Assembly: GCA_964521865.1 (NCBI GenBank)
Contig: CAZFTJ010000012.1
Location: forward strand, 1 to 64,000
Direction: 5' to 3'
DNA: 64,000 bases
Source: CAYSRJ01 sp964521865
GTDB taxonomy: Bacteria; Spirochaetota; B62-G9; DRHN01
Shown here: positions 51,462-59,389 of the stretch, piece after piece
Position numbering within the stretch: the stretch's first letter is position 1
How the letters are laid out: each line of letters begins with the position of its first letter
Made by a program: the position numbers and the translations under genes
Notes under the pieces: generated by a model
Told to the model about the DNA's origin: nothing
Database searches by the model: none
What the model saw: the letters and a program-made list of their open reading frames with translations, nothing else

Positions 51462-52688
51462 TCACAAATCCGGATACCGCGCGGAGATGGAACGCAGAAC
51501 TTCCAGAGATTCGAAAAAGACATCGACGAGCTCAGGATCGAACTTAGAGCCGGAGAGCTTCTGCATCTCGTGCAGAACATCCTCTTCAGACCACGCATCT
51601 TTATAGACTCTGTTCGAGCGCAGTGCATCGTACACATCCGCGACGGCAACCACTCTGCCGAATATGGGTATTTCCTCTCCCTTCAGGGGCAGGGCTGTTC
51701 CGTCCCCCCCCAGTTTCAGCGGCTTTCCGTTTCTGATATCCACCCGGCCCGGGTAGCCGGTGCCGTCCCAGTTTTCATGGTGGGTAAGGGCAACGAAAGA
51801 TGCAACTTCGTCAAACTCCGACTGCTTGTTGATAAAGAGCCGTGCTCCCAGATAGGTGTGACCTTTCATTATCTCCCTCTCTTTAGGCGTAAACCTGCCG
51901 GGTTTTTTGAGTATGATATCCGAAATCGCCACCTTTCCCACATCGTGAAGCATTGCGGCCATTCTCAGAACATCGCGCTTCTTATTGATCTCTTCAGGAG
52001 TCATCTTTCTTCTCATCGCCCATCGTTCGTAGAGCTCTATTGCGTAGGATGCAACCCTGTTGACATGGGGGCCGGTCTCCTTGGGGTCTCTGAGCTCGCT
52101 CATTTGAATCATCCGCAGAATCAAGGCGCGTGTAAGCTGAGCCCTCTGCAGTGCCATGCTCGCAGTGCTTGCGAAGTGAAGGCATACAATTTCATCGTTT
52201 GCGCTGAAGGGGATAACGGTTCTGCCGTGACCCTGTTTATTGATAATCTGTAAAACGCCGAGGATCTCTCCCATGTTCGTTTTCAGGGGGACCGTAAGAG
52301 TTGACGTTGTTTTGTACATCGAGACCCTGTCGTAGTTTGGATTGAACTGATACGGCGCTTTCTTCGAGGTCTTATAGACATCCGGTATGTTCAGAATCTC
52401 GCCCGTTGCAGCAACGTATCCTGCAATCGATTTTTTACTGATCTCGACCCTGAAAGTGGAATAGATGAGCTTCTGGCCGGGTGGAAGTTTCTTTCGCAGG
52501 GTTTCATTCTGAGCATAGCTGAATACGAGGTCGTTTCGATCCTTTATATATATCGTGCCTGCGTCTGCACGAAGAATTTTCCTCGCCTCGGTAAGAATTC
52601 TTTCAAGCAGTATATCGAGGTCCTGAACCGTTGAAAGCTCGGTATCCAGCCGAATAATCTCTCGTAGTCTCTCAACTTCACTTGGCAT
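51462..52688 (-). CDS. GAF plus HD-GYP domain cyclic-di-GMP phosphodiesterase
   Basis: The 408-aa protein has an N-terminal GAF sensor domain (about residues 15-180; DAGTIYIKD, GEILNIPDVY, GEILGVLQIINKQG) followed by an HD-GYP domain. HD-GYP motifs are present: HVNRVASYAIEL, AAMLHDVGKVAI, KGHTYLGARL, HHENWDGTGYPG and VVAVADVYDALRSNRVYK. The HHExxDGxGYP motif is complete, so it is probably an active c-di-GMP hydrolase. c-di-GMP controls motility, which fits the flagellar context. It is monocistronic, with no transmembrane segment. Confidence 0.93.
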   Translation of the reverse strand: MPSEVERLREIIRLDTELSTVQDLDILLERILTEARKILRADAGTIYIKDRNDLVFSYAQNETLRKKLPPGQKLIYSTFRVEISKKSIAGYVAATGEILNIPDVYKTSKKAPYQFNPNYDRVSMYKTTSTLTVPLKTNMGEILGVLQIINKQGHGRTVIPFSANDEIVCLHFASTASMALQRAQLTRALILRMIQMSELRDPKETGPHVNRVASYAIELYERWAMRRKMTPEEINKKRDVLRMAAMLHDVGKVAISDIILKKPGRFTPKEREIMKGHTYLGARLFINKQSEFDEVASFVALTHHENWDGTGYPGRVDIRNGKPLKLGGDGTALPLKGEEIPIFGRVVAVADVYDALRSNRVYKDAWSEEDVLHEMQKLSGSKFDPELVDVFFESLEVLRSISARYPDL

Positions 52689-52767
52689 ATAAAAAAGTCC
52701 GTTTGTGATACACTAATTGTAAGATAACATTATCGGAAATTCAACTAAACACGGCCTGTGATTTCCC

Positions 52768-54018
52768 TTATCTGTTAATATCGACATCCATACCAGATTT
52801 ATCAAGCGCCTTGTAATTAACAAGACCAAAACAGAGCTTCAAACGGATGATCTTTGAAACCGATTCCATGACCTGCTGTTTTAATGCCGGGTCTTTTTCA
52901 ATTTCAGCGGATAATTTCTTGATAAACAGCATCTCTCGTTCCGGCATAAGCACCATATCGCACCCCGCACGAACTGCCGCTAGTGCAGGTTCGGGAAAAG
53001 CCCGTACCGCGTCCATATTCAGAGAATCGGTGATGACGATCCCCCTGAATCCTAAAGTCCCTTTCAAGACCCCCTTTATTATTCTTTTCGAGAATGTCGA
53101 AGGCAGACCGTCGGTTCGGTACATACCTCTGTCTGCAACTCCGATATGCCCGACCATAACAAGCAAAACCCCTGTGTCAATAACTTTTTGAAATACGGGA
53201 ATTTCCGGCGGTATGCCGTTTACAAATACAAGCTCTTTGTGCGAATCCCCATACGCCGCCCCGTGACCGGGGAAGTGCTTTGCCGTAGCGGCAATACCCT
53301 GCTTTTGCGTTGCCTGCACAAATGCTGCAGCCATGGTTGACACTGTGTCCGTATCCGACCCGAAAGACCTGGAGCCTATCACCTGATTGTTCATGGAAAA
53401 ATCGCATACGGGGGCGAAGGTAATGTGAATGCCGAAGCCCTTCAGGATATACGCGATACCGCCCGCCACATCCCTGCATTCGCCGATCGAAGAAATATTT
53501 CCTGAAGAAGGAAAACCCCTGACACCGATAATCTTTTCCGATATGAGAGAGGGTTCTCCATCCACCGCATAAAACGGATAGAGACGGGAATGCTGCTCGG
53601 CGATGCTTCTGTACCGAATGGTGTATTCTTCAACATCATCCGCGGTTACACCCTGAAATACAACACCGCCTGCGGCACTTTTCCGTACAAGGCTTGCTGC
53701 CTGCTCAAACGATCTTCCGAATTTTCCGCATGAAGTCATAACCATCTGTGCAATCTTTTCTCTATCAGAAAGAAAAGACATAATCCTGCCAACAGCATCA
53801 TCCAATTCGGGATTTTCCGTATAGAAATCTTCGAGAGTAAAGGAATAATTGTAATGGGGTGCTGCGTTCTGCTCCACGATTATATTCGCATTCGCCGACC
53901 GGAATGGGAAAACAGCGTTTACGGCCAGTGCGGCGATAAAAATCAATACCGTTTTCTTTGCATACGTTTTAACCGACGGAAGCGGCCTGCATAATGACGA
54001 TCTGTTCTTGAAATCCAT
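52768..54018 (-). CDS. glycoside hydrolase family 3 (NagZ/BglX-like N-terminal domain)
   Basis: The 416-aa protein starts with a charged N-terminus and a hydrophobic segment (TVLIFIAALAVNAVFPF), a likely signal peptide or anchor. The GH3 TIM barrel has KIAQMVMTS, GVVFQGV, FAPVCDFSMNNQVIGSRSFGSD, TAKHFPGHGAAYGDSHKELV (the KHFPGHG motif of beta-N-acetylhexosaminidases) and the nucleophile region VITDSLNMDAV. It ends after the first domain, as in NagZ-type enzymes. It probably cleaves amino sugars from peptidoglycan or environmental glycans in the envelope. Confidence 0.9.
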   Translation of the reverse strand: MDFKNRSSLCRPLPSVKTYAKKTVLIFIAALAVNAVFPFRSANANIIVEQNAAPHYNYSFTLEDFYTENPELDDAVGRIMSFLSDREKIAQMVMTSCGKFGRSFEQAASLVRKSAAGGVVFQGVTADDVEEYTIRYRSIAEQHSRLYPFYAVDGEPSLISEKIIGVRGFPSSGNISSIGECRDVAGGIAYILKGFGIHITFAPVCDFSMNNQVIGSRSFGSDTDTVSTMAAAFVQATQKQGIAATAKHFPGHGAAYGDSHKELVFVNGIPPEIPVFQKVIDTGVLLVMVGHIGVADRGMYRTDGLPSTFSKRIIKGVLKGTLGFRGIVITDSLNMDAVRAFPEPALAAVRAGCDMVLMPEREMLFIKKLSAEIEKDPALKQQVMESVSKIIRLKLCFGLVNYKALDKSGMDVDINR

Positions 54019-54057
54019 CTGCCTTTATCTGGAACTTCGGGTTGCTCCCTGGATTTT

Positions 54058-54132
54058 TTATCCGGATGCGGAGCGTCCGGATAATGTCCAAGATGCTGTT
54101 AGTACCGCCGGTGCAAGCACCAGGCATTATAC
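54058..54132. repeat. compound palindromic repeat, copy F
   Basis: Module 1 TTATCCGGA...TCCGGATAA (about 54058-54084) has a GGA-centred loop where the others have TTC, so this module is inverted. Module 2, GCCGGTGC-AA-GCACCAGG (54108-54123), is in the normal orientation, followed by CATTATACGC. Module 3 is missing. Confidence 0.75.
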
Positions 54133-54255
54133 GCACATCCGGAGCTTATACCGGTGGAACGAAGCGTCGTAATAACGTACGGGAATCAAAACAGGCTCTC
54201 CGGATAACCATATATCCGGTGTAAAAGCTTACCCACCGGGTTTTACAGGGGAAAG

Positions 54256-55011
54256 TCATCGACCGGCATCATCGAGCCATCCGTTTTGTGCACCCGGGAT
54301 GGAATCCGATCTTTCAATGTAGGGCTTTAAATCGATGAGAGGGGTACCGTCATAGGCATCGATCCTTCCGGTTTTCACCACATTTTCTGCAATGCCCCTG
54401 AGCTCCGTAATGCAGAGACCCACCGGATTCGGCCTGTTCGGTGATCTGCTCGCAAACACCCCGACGGTCAGTCCCGGCGAGGCGGGCGGCGACGCATAGA
54501 GTGAGAGGCGTCCCTGCGCCCTGTCCAGGTAAAAAAGAACGATCACGTACCGAAACCGGCCAAGCCTGTATAGACCCTCTTTGTACCGATCGTCGACGAT
54601 TATTCTGCAGCCCTTTCTCTGTTCCTGCATCTGCTCCCATGTTGAGCCGGGTGGATAGGGAGTACGAATAACACCGATTTGATGCAGCTCGATATGCCTG
54701 TGCAGAGAAGCGCCGTCATCATGTGTACGTTCACGTTCGCCGTATGCATCACCGGCATGCGTTCCTCCCTCACGCTTCGCAGGATGCCCTGCGCCGGATT
54801 CTTCGAAGTCGCGTCGCACATGCTCGATGCGGCGTATACTCTCTTCCATCATATCTGCGATTCTTTCAAATTCCCTCGCGGCATTTTCATATCCCAGCTC
54901 ATACGATATACTGCGCCACTTGTCGTTTTCACGAAGGTGCTCTCTGTTATGCTCGAGCCAGTAGTCCAGAATTGCGACGAGCTTTTCCCTTTTGTTCATC
55001 GCTCTATTCAC
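54256..55011 (-). CDS. TrmO-type tRNA methyltransferase with extra N-terminal helical domain
   Basis: TrmO (YaeB/TsaA) N6-methylates t6A37 in tRNA-Thr. The C-terminal 150 residues carry the family blocks IGVIRTPYPPGSTWEQMQ, VIVLFYLDRA, GVFASRSPNRPNPVGLCITEL and RIDAYDGTPLIDLKPYI. The first about 70 residues form a separate helical domain (KREKLVAILDYWLEHNREHLRENDKWRSISYELGYENAA) followed by a Gly/His/Glu-rich linker; E. coli TrmO has no such domain. The GTG start overlaps the cooT stop by 8 bp (an ATG 12 nt later is an alternative). tsaD, which makes the t6A substrate modification, is in the same window. Confidence 0.88.
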   Translation of the reverse strand: MNRAMNKREKLVAILDYWLEHNREHLRENDKWRSISYELGYENAAREFERIADMMEESIRRIEHVRRDFEESGAGHPAKREGGTHAGDAYGERERTHDDGASLHRHIELHQIGVIRTPYPPGSTWEQMQEQRKGCRIIVDDRYKEGLYRLGRFRYVIVLFYLDRAQGRLSLYASPPASPGLTVGVFASRSPNRPNPVGLCITELRGIAENVVKTGRIDAYDGTPLIDLKPYIERSDSIPGAQNGWLDDAGR

Positions 55012-55207
55012 GGCCCCTCTCAGCGAGGATCACATAATTTTTCAGAAGGTTTACCTCCTTCACATAGTAGCCGTTCAGCACCGTTTCTTCTCCAAAAAGG
55101 GTTTTTATGCGAACGGTACTTTTATCAGAAGCAGTCAGGGACGAGGCCTCCTGTACAACGAGGGAAGAACCGTCTATTTTCTCTGTGTATACCGCCGACA
55201 GACACAT
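55004..55207 (-). CDS. cooT: CooT family nickel-binding protein
   Basis: The 67-aa protein starts MCLSAVY, the Cys2-containing hallmark of CooT, followed by ASSLTASDKSTVRIKTLFGEETVLNGYYVKEVNLLKNYVIL, the small beta-barrel core (RVxxLFGE..xxVxG). CooT is a nickel chaperone for CO dehydrogenase. No CODH is in this window, but the gene fits the Wood-Ljungdahl-type metVF operon at the left end. It is coupled to the downstream trmO-like gene by an 8-bp overlap. Confidence 0.88.
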   Translation of the reverse strand: MCLSAVYTEKIDGSSLVVQEASSLTASDKSTVRIKTLFGEETVLNGYYVKEVNLLKNYVILAERGRE

Positions 55208-55311
55208 TGCCCTCTCCTGTTGTATATATGATTTTATCCATTAATATCCTGGTCTAGCGAAGCGATATCTTTTCCTTTTGTACCAGAATTTTTAGGCTAA
55301 ACTGATCTATC

Positions 55312-55336
55312 ATCCGGACGCTTCGCATCCGGATAA
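55312..55336. repeat. compound palindromic repeat, copy G (module 1 only)
   Basis: ATCCGGACGC-TTC-GCATCCGGAT with the trailing AATGCC shared with copies A and E. Modules 2 and 3 are missing. It lies between cooT and the pepD terminator. Confidence 0.8.
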
Positions 55337-55361
55337 TGCCCACCATTACATTATACAGGTA

Positions 55362-55424
55362 AAAACCATACGGCAAGTGGCTGTTTTTACTTTTAAGATT
55401 GAAAGTTCACTTGCCTATGGTTTT
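55362..55424 (-). terminator. long-stem terminator downstream of pepD
   Basis: A stem of about 17 bp, with one bulged base, forms between AAAACCATACGGCAAGTG (55363-55379) and CACTTGCCTATGGTTTT (55408-55424). On the minus strand the hairpin is followed by TTTTTACC and starts 12 bp after the pepD stop. It can also terminate in the opposite direction. Confidence 0.8.
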
Positions 55425-55436
55425 ATCCGATCCCCA

Positions 55437-56894
55437 TCAACTGTATATCTCCTTCAAACATTCACGCAGTACGGTATCGAAAGTCTCGACACTTTTTATA
55501 TTGACCCGCTCATCGGGCGAGTGAGCGTTTTCTATTGTGGGACCGATTGATACGGCGTCCATGCCCTCGAATTTTTTTTTGATAACCCCGCATTCGAGAC
55601 CAGCATGTATGGCTTTCACCAGTGCATCCCTGCCCGTTACTCTCCTGTAGGCCTTCTTCACCTTCAGGAGGAGCGGAGAATCGGGGTCGGGATACCAGGC
55701 GGGGTAGCCTTCGTCCTGTTCGCATTGTGCCGAGGCCAGATCTGCTATTGCGGCATGCGTATCGGCCACCCATTCGAGCGCACTTTCTATCGAGCTTCTA
55801 TGGCTTGCGTGTATATGAATCCGCCGTTCCTCCGTACGGATACTGGACAGGTTTGTGGACGTTTCAACAAGATCACCGACAACCGTGCTCATTGCAATCA
55901 CCCCGTGCGGTATGGCCATCAGAAGACGTATAAAAGTGTCGGTTGAGCTCCGGTCGAGCGCCGCATCACGGGTTTCGCACTCCTCACACTCAAACCGGGC
56001 TCCAGACTCGACATGTACATACTCCTTCCGAACCGCATCGGAATACAATCGAAATTCCTCCATAACACGGGCACTATCTCCGGTTCGCACCGTTATAGCA
56101 GCCTGCGCTTCCCTCGGGATGGCGTTTGCCTTATCGCCTCCCGCTGCCGATGCGACGCGAATTTCGTGAGTGAGCTGCAGATGGTTGAGAATCCTCGCGA
56201 GGAGCTTGACGGCATTCGCCCGCCCCAGATGTATCTCCGCTCCGGAATGGCCGCCCTTGAGCCCCCGTACTGCAATTCTCAAAGATTTCGTTCCCCTATC
56301 TGCCGGAGCCTCTTCAACAGGCAGCACGATATCGCTGTCCTTCCCGCCCGCGCATCCGATGTACAGGGTTGTGCTGCTTTCCGTGTCGAGGTTGATCAGC
56401 AGTCTCCCCTGAATGAGGGATGGATCGAGGTTGAACGCTCCGGTAAGCCCGGTCTCCTCATCCACAGTGAATAAACACTCAACACTCCCGAATTCGCTGT
56501 CACGATCTTCGAGGAGCGCGAGCATTGCCGCAACTCCGATTCCGTTATCGGCCCCGAGAGAGGTGCCGTCTGCCTTCACCCACCCGTTATCCGAAACGAG
56601 AGAGATCGGGTCTGCTTCAAAATCATGGCTGCTGTTTTCATTCTTCTCACACACCATGTCGACATGACTCTGAAGCACAACAACGGGTTTGTCCTCAAAA
56701 CCGGGCGAAGCTTCCCGCCGTATGACGATATTTCCGGCCGTATCCTGTGCATAATCGCATTTCCTGTTTTCTGCAAACAGTTTGATATATTCGAGTATTT
56801 CCTTCTCGTTCTTTGAGGCCCTCGGTATTTTCGTTATCTCTTCGAAATAGTGCCAGAGCCTCTCCGGCCTCAAACCTTCTGTCACCTCTCCCAT
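55437..56894 (-). CDS. pepD: aminoacyl-histidine dipeptidase PepD (M20 family)
   Basis: The 485-aa beta-Ala-His-type dipeptidase hydrolyses a broad range of dipeptides. M20 metal-site motifs are QSHVDMVCEK (His, Asp), LGADNGIGVAAMLALLE (Asp bridging), FTVDEETGLTGA (catalytic Glu and ligand) and IHAGLECGVIKKK (last ligand His near the C-terminus). A lid domain sits at about 200-390. Length matches PepD (485 in E. coli). AGGTATG-like sequence and TGGGAGAGG surround the start. Monocistronic: a long hairpin follows the stop. Confidence 0.94.
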   Translation of the reverse strand: MGEVTEGLRPERLWHYFEEITKIPRASKNEKEILEYIKLFAENRKCDYAQDTAGNIVIRREASPGFEDKPVVVLQSHVDMVCEKNENSSHDFEADPISLVSDNGWVKADGTSLGADNGIGVAAMLALLEDRDSEFGSVECLFTVDEETGLTGAFNLDPSLIQGRLLINLDTESSTTLYIGCAGGKDSDIVLPVEEAPADRGTKSLRIAVRGLKGGHSGAEIHLGRANAVKLLARILNHLQLTHEIRVASAAGGDKANAIPREAQAAITVRTGDSARVMEEFRLYSDAVRKEYVHVESGARFECEECETRDAALDRSSTDTFIRLLMAIPHGVIAMSTVVGDLVETSTNLSSIRTEERRIHIHASHRSSIESALEWVADTHAAIADLASAQCEQDEGYPAWYPDPDSPLLLKVKKAYRRVTGRDALVKAIHAGLECGVIKKKFEGMDAVSIGPTIENAHSPDERVNIKSVETFDTVLRECLKEIYS

Positions 56895-57112
56895 ACATAT
56901 CTCCCGAACAAAAGATCACAATAACAGGCGCCTTCGTGTTCTCTCTCACATTACGCTGTCGAAGCGCCTGTGTGTAAAATAGTGAAGTTTATACCGCAAG
57001 GAAACAGAAACTATTTTCCCCTCTATCGATATTTCCGAAACAGGATCTGTTTTGTGTGAATCCGGGGTTTACACCGGCGACGCCCGGGGATCCTAATGAC
57101 CGGGAGAGCCTC

Positions 57113-59389
57113 CTAAATCCCGTCGCCGAACTGCAGGGAATACAGCCGGTGATACAGGCCCTTTTTTGAAAGGAGCGTCGAATGCGTGCCCTCTTCCAGG
57201 ACGCTCCCCTTTTCGATCACGATGATTTTATGTGCGTGCTGAACTGTGGAAAGTCGATGGGCGATCACAATCGAAGTCCTCCCCTTTGTGAGCCGCATGA
57301 TTGCATCCTGTATCAGCCGCTCCGTCTCCGTATCTATATTCGAAGTCGCCTCGTCGAGAACGAGAATCGAAGGATCGAAGTACAACGCTCGTGCAAACGA
57401 CAGAAGCTGTCTTTCACCTGCGGAAAACGTGGCGCCGCGCTCCATGACCGGCTCCTTCTCTCCTTCTGGGAGCCTTCGAATAAAACGGTCGATATGGGTC
57501 GATTCGGAAACCTTTCTGAACCTTCCGGCGTCGTATTGATTTCCGAGTATGATATTTTCCCTGACCGATCGTGAAAAGAGAAAAACGTCCTGCATGACCG
57601 GAATAATATTTCTTCTGATAACCGCAAACGGGATGCGTTCAATATCGAAGCCGTCGACGAGAATGGTTCCCCGCTGCGGCCGGTACAATCTGGAAAGAAG
57701 ACTGATAATCGTCGTCTTCCCGGCGCCTGTTTCACCGACTATGGCGAGCGTCTGCCTGGGGCTGACGGAAAAGGACACGTCCCGCAGCACCCACTCGCCG
57801 GGTTTATAGGCAAACCAGACATGATTAAACTCGATTCGTCCCCTGAATCTATTCTGTCCCGCCGCACCGCCGGATGGGGACGGACTGCTCTTTCCGGCGG
57901 TCTTTCCCGGTGCAATCGCAGCATATCCCATGCCCGTATCCTCTTTCCCAGCCGGGCCGGACTGCCTCGGCGCACCCTCCGTCTTTACACTATAAACCGC
58001 CTTTGACGGGTCATTCCCTGCATGTGCATGCGCTTCTTTCAGAGCATCGGCCCGGAATACCGACAGTATTTTCTCTCCTGCAGCGGTTGCGCTCTGCATG
58101 ATGTCAAATTTCTCCGAGAGGTCCTGTATCGGATGAAAAAAACGCTCAATGTAGGCAATGAACATAACGAGAAGCCCGAAAGAAACGCGGCCCTGTACAA
58201 TTCCACGTGCGCCGAAATAGATGACTGCCGCAATGGAGAACCACCGCATGAAGCCGATGATCGGTCTGAATACGGCATTGATATAGAGCTGTTTCAACTG
58301 TGCGTCATATACATCCGTGTTGATGCCGAGAAATTTCTCGAAATTCAGAGCCTCCCTGACAAAGATCTGCACTATTCTTATTCCCGTGATGGTTTCATTG
58401 AGAAAACTGTTCAGATCCCCGATCTTCGTCCTTATCGCCCGATAGGCGTTTCTTACCTGAACCCGGAAGAGAACGGTGCACAGGACAAGAAATGGAAATG
58501 TTATGGAGACGAAGAGCGCCAGTGAGACGCTCGTCATAAACATGATTGCAGCTATGCCCGCCATCATTAAAATGTCCTGAAAGAATGTGATAAGGACCGA
58601 AGAAAAAAGCTCGTTCAGCCTCTCAATGTCGTTCGTAACGCGGTTCACCAGCCTGCCGATGGGATTTCTTTCATAGTAGGAGACTTCAAGGGAAAGTATA
58701 TGGGTGTAGAGGTCCCTCCTCAGGTCCCGCATGGCGTGCTGCGAAAGACGCATGAGCAGAAGTATCTGAATATAAGAGGAGACGAACTGTACGAGAAGAA
58801 TGGCAATGATGATAAAAACAAACCTGACGATACCTCTGATGTCGCCCTGTCGAAGATGCACAATCTCCCGTACCGTAAACCCGGATAAAACCGCCGAAGT
58901 AAAAAGATACCGCATACCCGAAAACTCACGCACATCACCGGCCTGCACGAGCCTCTTGATTTTGTCCCTGAGGCCCCGATCAATGTCGAAGGGCTGAATC
59001 AAGATATAGCTGTGCTCCGACAGCACTCCGGCTGCTGTAAGCTTTTCTATCTCCTGTTTGGAAAAGTATTTCAATTCGGCCTGGTACAAAAACCCGTGCA
59101 AGCCGTCGAGGCGCACCGCCTTCCTCAGCCGATTGAGGACAAAATCCCCTTCTTCACGTTGAGACAGCTTGACCAGATCGACGACCCTGCCCTGTTTGAA
59201 CACAAAACGGTCGATAACTGTTTTTAAAAGAAGAGGCACGGCGAGATTCGCGCCGGTAATGAACAGTACGAACACGAGCGCGGTAATAAAATACTTCTTA
59301 TAGGCAAATATATATCTGAACATGAGATTCAATACATCCCTGCTGTACAACTTCCCGTTTTTTTCTTCCTCTTCCCGATAGTACTTCAC
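57113..59389 (-). CDS. heterodimeric ABC exporter subunit with long periplasmic insert
   Basis: The 758-aa protein has six-helix export TM domain and NBD. NBD motifs: Walker A GETGAGKTT, signature-like FSAGERQLLSFARAL, Walker B ILVLDEATSNID, switch AHRLSTV. Two extra segments are present. An insert of about 115 residues (about 70-185) between the first two helices contains helix-turn-like charged stretches. A linker of about 65 residues before the NBD (about 445-510) is rich in Gly, Pro, Ser and Ala. The N-terminal insert is also found in some TM288-like half transporters. It overlaps its partner by 4 bp. Together they are expected to export a lipid, drug or peptide. Confidence 0.92.
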   Translation of the reverse strand: MKYYREEEEKNGKLYSRDVLNLMFRYIFAYKKYFITALVFVLFITGANLAVPLLLKTVIDRFVFKQGRVVDLVKLSQREEGDFVLNRLRKAVRLDGLHGFLYQAELKYFSKQEIEKLTAAGVLSEHSYILIQPFDIDRGLRDKIKRLVQAGDVREFSGMRYLFTSAVLSGFTVREIVHLRQGDIRGIVRFVFIIIAILLVQFVSSYIQILLLMRLSQHAMRDLRRDLYTHILSLEVSYYERNPIGRLVNRVTNDIERLNELFSSVLITFFQDILMMAGIAAIMFMTSVSLALFVSITFPFLVLCTVLFRVQVRNAYRAIRTKIGDLNSFLNETITGIRIVQIFVREALNFEKFLGINTDVYDAQLKQLYINAVFRPIIGFMRWFSIAAVIYFGARGIVQGRVSFGLLVMFIAYIERFFHPIQDLSEKFDIMQSATAAGEKILSVFRADALKEAHAHAGNDPSKAVYSVKTEGAPRQSGPAGKEDTGMGYAAIAPGKTAGKSSPSPSGGAAGQNRFRGRIEFNHVWFAYKPGEWVLRDVSFSVSPRQTLAIVGETGAGKTTIISLLSRLYRPQRGTILVDGFDIERIPFAVIRRNIIPVMQDVFLFSRSVRENIILGNQYDAGRFRKVSESTHIDRFIRRLPEGEKEPVMERGATFSAGERQLLSFARALYFDPSILVLDEATSNIDTETERLIQDAIMRLTKGRTSIVIAHRLSTVQHAHKIIVIEKGSVLEEGTHSTLLSKKGLYHRLYSLQFGDGI

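Noticed and set aside
51075..52253. 392-codon plus-strand frame crossing the N gap
   Set aside because: It spans 34 unknown codons, and its second part is antisense to the HD-GYP gene; not a real gene.
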